From: Salsipaludibacter albus
Lineage (GTDB): Bacteria > Actinomycetota > Nitriliruptoria > Nitriliruptorales > Nitriliruptoraceae
Direction of reading: 5' to 3'
DNA length: 34,090 nt
Assembly (NCBI RefSeq): GCF_019798055.1
Contig: NZ_JAHOPH010000038.1
Span: 1 to 34,090 of the forward strand
Within the stretch, counting starts at the first letter, position 1, and each line of letters begins with the position of its first letter. Below are positions 31,371 to 34,090 of the stretch, one piece after another. The notes under the pieces were generated by a model. The model was not told the DNA's origin, did no database searches, and saw only the letters and a program-made list of their open reading frames with translations. A program made the position numbers and the translations under genes.

Positions 31371-33590
31371 TCACGTCGGTGACGACGGGCCGTCCTCGGT
31401 CGTGAACGTGACCCCTGACTCGACCGTGGCGCCAGATGCGTCGGTCACCCGCACCGCCGCCTCGTGGTCGCCGGGTGCCGGCACGACCGTCCACACGTCC
31501 TGCCCATCGCCAGCGGGCCGACCATCGAGCGTCCACGCCACGTCGAGCTCCGCGGTGCCAGCGTCGTGCCGGACCGCCGCCCACAACCGCAAGGGGCGGC
31601 CAGCCGCGAGGACCGCCCCGGACGGCGGCCACAGGACAGCGAGGACGGGTGGACGTTCGGGGATCGCGACAGCCCGGTCGTTGGACGGCGCCCGCCAAAA
31701 CCCGTCCTGGGCGACGAGTCGGACGTGCACCCGTCCCGGCGACATCGTGGCCGGGTCCACCAAGGCAGCGCCATCACCGCCTGACGCGGCCGCGGACTGC
31801 CACCGGTCCCCGTCGGTCGACCACTGCACGTCCACGGTCGTCTCGTCCGGACGCACTGCGTCCACGTCCCAGGTCACGTGCAACCCCTCGGCGTCGATGT
31901 CCGCACGTCGAAGCTCCACGTGAGGTGGTCGATCGGCGGCTTCGCGATGCCACGTGGTCTCTCCTTCCGGGTCCACCACGCGCAGGACGAGACCGTCCGG
32001 CACGCCCGGGACGACCCCGTGGAGCACCGATCCGTTCGGAGCATCGGGCTGGCCTCCGCATCCCCCGCAGGTGCCGCAGGAGGCGACCGTCACGACGTGC
32101 ATCGGGGCGCGACCGAGCACGCGCCCATCCGTGGTCTCGAGGAGGAGGGTCCAGCCGGACGACGGGCCGCCCGCGCTGCGCGTCGCCCAGCCCCGGACCA
32201 CGCCGTCCGGCCGGAAGGCCAGGTCGGGACCGATCCTGCCCAGCACGTGGATGACCGACTGCCGCGTGACGCGTCCGAGATGGCCCGTCGGGTCGGGGAT
32301 GTAGACGTTCGGGTCGTGGTCGATCACGGGTTCGCGCTCGAAACCGGGGAGGCACACCTCGCGAGGGCGAAGCGCCAGGTGCGGGGCAGCCTGGCGGTGC
32401 CCGTGGATCGAGATCCACTTGCGGACCGCCGACGGGGGTGCACCGGGTGGCGGGCAGTAGGACATCAGGTCCTTGTAGACGTCGGGCGGCAACACGTCGC
32501 CGGTGCGCGGGTCGAGGCCGTACTCGCCGATCGAGGCGCCCGGTGCGTCCGGCCACGAGTACGGCTCGTAGGCCGGGTACGCCTGGTCGATCCCCCCGAG
32601 CTGTGCATCCGGGTACCCACATCCACGGACGTGTGCCCGCCCCATCGCGTGGCCGATCTCGTGCGCCATCACCATGTCGGCGCCGCGGTGCCTGCCGAGG
32701 TCGGGTGTCAGGCTGTACCCCGCTGCGACGCCGTAGTCCCCGGATGCGCCAGCAGCACCGCAGCCGCCCCCACCCGTGGCCGAGAAGGTCGGGTCCGGGA
32801 CGTCCTGGGCGATCAAGCCGTAGTAGATGGTGCCCGGCCACGGCCCGTCACCGGTGTCGTTCACGGCGATCGTGTCGAGTTCGGCCATGAGCGCAGCCCA
32901 GCCGGGGTCCCCGGGTCCGCAACCGTCGGTTCCCAGCGGGATGGAGAGCATCAGGGTCCCGGCGACGGAGTACTCGGCTGCCCCGACCACCGGCAACATC
33001 GCGAGGGTCGTCCCGGACGTCGCCATGAGGTCGTGGACTCCCGGGGGCGGCACCACGACGGCGTCGCCGGTGTCGGGATGCGTACCTGAGAAGCCCACCA
33101 GGATCGCCCGCAGGTGGAGTCGTTGGTGCAGCGTGGCGTCGACCAGCGTGGTGCGCTCGTGCACGACGTGACCGCCGGCGAGCGCCTCGACCCGGATCGA
33201 CAGCCGACCACACATCTCCTCCCCGGAGATCACCACGTTGAGGGTCGAGCCGATGTCGGCACGCTGGGATCGCTGGAAGACGTCCTCGGCGATGATGGGC
33301 GTCGGCTGGGTGTCGTAGCGTGGATGGGCCGTCACGACGCCGGGAGCCGCGGGCTCGAACACCTCGTCCGGCTGGCCGGGACGCGACAGCGTGACCCGTG
33401 CGCCCACGCCGTGGACCATGTCCGGCCCGGTGCTTCGCATGTACGCGCGAACCCAGGCAGGTCTGCCGGCGATCAGGGCAAGGCCGTTGTCAGGACCCCG
33501 GTCCGCGGGATCGAACAGGTGCATCGCCGACTGGTAGTGCTGGATGCCCTGCGTGACCTCGATGCCCTCGACGTATGCGCTCGCTGCCAT
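31371..33590 (-). CDS. Metzincin-type metalloprotease without signal peptide
   Basis: This protein has 739 residues. It opens AASAYVEGIEVTQGIQHYQ, with RPAWVRAYMRS further on, a module related to the one after the VWA domain in the secreted protease at 22702. The zinc motif is HEIGHAMGRAH (His310, Glu311, His314, His320), and LMSYC follows as a Met-turn. Later parts contain a Cys-rich loop (CGTCGGCGG) and Ig/fibronectin-like beta domains to the C-terminus. No signal peptide or membrane helix is visible at the ATG (33590, AAGGGG eight bases upstream). It may stay in the cytoplasm or leave by an unusual route. It converges with the CHAT-GTPase gene, 12 bp apart. A minus-strand TAGGGT (complement of 33673-33678) may be its -10 box. 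Confidence 0.82.
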   Translation of the reverse strand: MAASAYVEGIEVTQGIQHYQSAMHLFDPADRGPDNGLALIAGRPAWVRAYMRSTGPDMVHGVGARVTLSRPGQPDEVFEPAAPGVVTAHPRYDTQPTPIIAEDVFQRSQRADIGSTLNVVISGEEMCGRLSIRVEALAGGHVVHERTTLVDATLHQRLHLRAILVGFSGTHPDTGDAVVVPPPGVHDLMATSGTTLAMLPVVGAAEYSVAGTLMLSIPLGTDGCGPGDPGWAALMAELDTIAVNDTGDGPWPGTIYYGLIAQDVPDPTFSATGGGGCGAAGASGDYGVAAGYSLTPDLGRHRGADMVMAHEIGHAMGRAHVRGCGYPDAQLGGIDQAYPAYEPYSWPDAPGASIGEYGLDPRTGDVLPPDVYKDLMSYCPPPGAPPSAVRKWISIHGHRQAAPHLALRPREVCLPGFEREPVIDHDPNVYIPDPTGHLGRVTRQSVIHVLGRIGPDLAFRPDGVVRGWATRSAGGPSSGWTLLLETTDGRVLGRAPMHVVTVASCGTCGGCGGQPDAPNGSVLHGVVPGVPDGLVLRVVDPEGETTWHREAADRPPHVELRRADIDAEGLHVTWDVDAVRPDETTVDVQWSTDGDRWQSAAASGGDGAALVDPATMSPGRVHVRLVAQDGFWRAPSNDRAVAIPERPPVLAVLWPPSGAVLAAGRPLRLWAAVRHDAGTAELDVAWTLDGRPAGDGQDVWTVVPAPGDHEAAVRVTDASGATVESGVTFTTEDGPSSPT

Positions 33591-33863
33591 GTCCGTGCCC
33601 CTTGTCGAACGACCATGTGCCCGATCCACCCGCCTCGCGGATTCGGCGAGCCGGAGCGGACCGATCGATTCGACCCTAATGCCGCCCCTCGGCGTCGAAC
33701 AGGGGGCCGTCCACACGATGCGGTGGGGGTGGCCACACCCACCGCGCCGGCGGAGACTCACCAGGATCTGAGCTGCCCGGTCTGGTGACGGATCCGAGCC
33801 ATTGCCTGGGTGGGCAGCCGCTAGGGTCGGCAGCGAGGGGGGGACTGCTGATCGGAGTCTCCC

Positions 33864-34090
33864 ATGCCTGGTCGACCGCCCGACACGGATCTCGTCGACG
33901 ATCGCGGCGAACCGGACGAGCAGGCACCGTTCACGACCGGCGACGCCGGGCGGCTGCTGACCCGCCGACGGTTCCTGTCCGGGACGCTCGCGGCGGCCGC
34001 CGGTGCCATGACCGCGTGCACCGCCACCGGTGATCCTGCGCCCACGACGGGCCCCACCGCGGCCGCCGCGAGCGTCCCGGACAGGAACCG
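33864..34090 (+). CDS. Tat-exported lipoprotein, N-terminal part only (cut by window end)
   Basis: An open frame starts at the ATG at 33864 (CGGAG about 7 bases upstream) and continues past the window edge, giving 75 complete codons. After an acidic N-terminal region of about 30 residues comes a twin-arginine signal LLTRRRFLSGTLAAAAG ending in the lipobox MTAC. A Thr/Pro/Ala-rich linker follows. The protein is therefore exported folded, perhaps with a cofactor, and anchored by lipid. Its catalytic domain lies outside the window, so no function is given. TAGGGT at 33822-33827 is a possible -10 box. It is divergent from the metzincin gene across a 273-bp gap. Confidence 0.75.
   Translation, partial: MPGRPPDTDLVDDRGEPDEQAPFTTGDAGRLLTRRRFLSGTLAAAAGAMTACTATGDPAPTTGPTAAAASVPDRN

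Overview
The window is very GC-rich, packed with genes on both strands, and almost every third codon position is G or C. Together with the gene types (BTAD regulators, S33 hydrolases, tandem DUF6174, TANNNT-type -10 boxes) this points to a high-GC Actinomycetota chromosome. A deep-branching class such as Nitriliruptoria is possible, but that is a guess. I see no tRNA, rRNA, CRISPR array, transposase or integrase.

Left third (1-7,170): a minus-strand carbohydrate-uptake operon in the order LacI regulator, lipoprotein solute-binding protein, two permeases, GH130 glycoside phosphorylase/hydrolase. A palindromic operator lies upstream of lacI. No ABC ATPase is present, so one encoded elsewhere is probably shared. 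Further upstream on the same strand are a cyclase-family protein that lacks two expected metal ligands and a secreted beta-propeller-like protein.

7,277-12,404: a secreted protein of unknown function and a divergent 1,448-residue BTAD-STAND-WD40 protein. This block is bracketed by two identical 27-bp direct repeats. Next come a Doc/RHH-type toxin-antitoxin pair with a two-box palindromic operator and a small membrane protein.

13,459-22,700: ordinary accessory and housekeeping genes. They include an FtsJ-fold RlmM-like RNA methyltransferase with its K-D-K-E tetrad, an NADP/F420-type reductase, an unknown conserved protein, lipoproteins, an XRE-cupin regulator divergent from a CPFC thioredoxin-reductase-like flavoprotein, a soluble and a membrane-anchored alpha/beta hydrolase, a double-DUF6174 lipoprotein and a Ser/Thr/Pro-rich lipoprotein.

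22,702-33,590: the most interesting part. A tightly coupled plus-strand operon encodes (i) an Hsp70-type ATPase whose substrate-binding domain is replaced by a linker and two membrane helices, (ii) a membrane-anchored GrpE-like nucleotide exchange factor and (iii) a 958-residue fusion of a CHAT caspase-like protease to a dynamin-like GTPase. It is flanked on both sides, on the minus strand, by two metzincin-type proteins with HExxHxxGxxH motifs and a related N-terminal module. One is secreted with a VWA domain; the other has no signal peptide and ends 12 bp from the CHAT-GTPase gene. My inference is a membrane-associated stress, envelope or defence device in which an Hsp70/GrpE switch and a GTPase gate a caspase-like protease. 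That function is not shown by the sequence.

The right edge (33,864-34,090) holds the start of a Tat-exported lipoprotein that runs out of the window.
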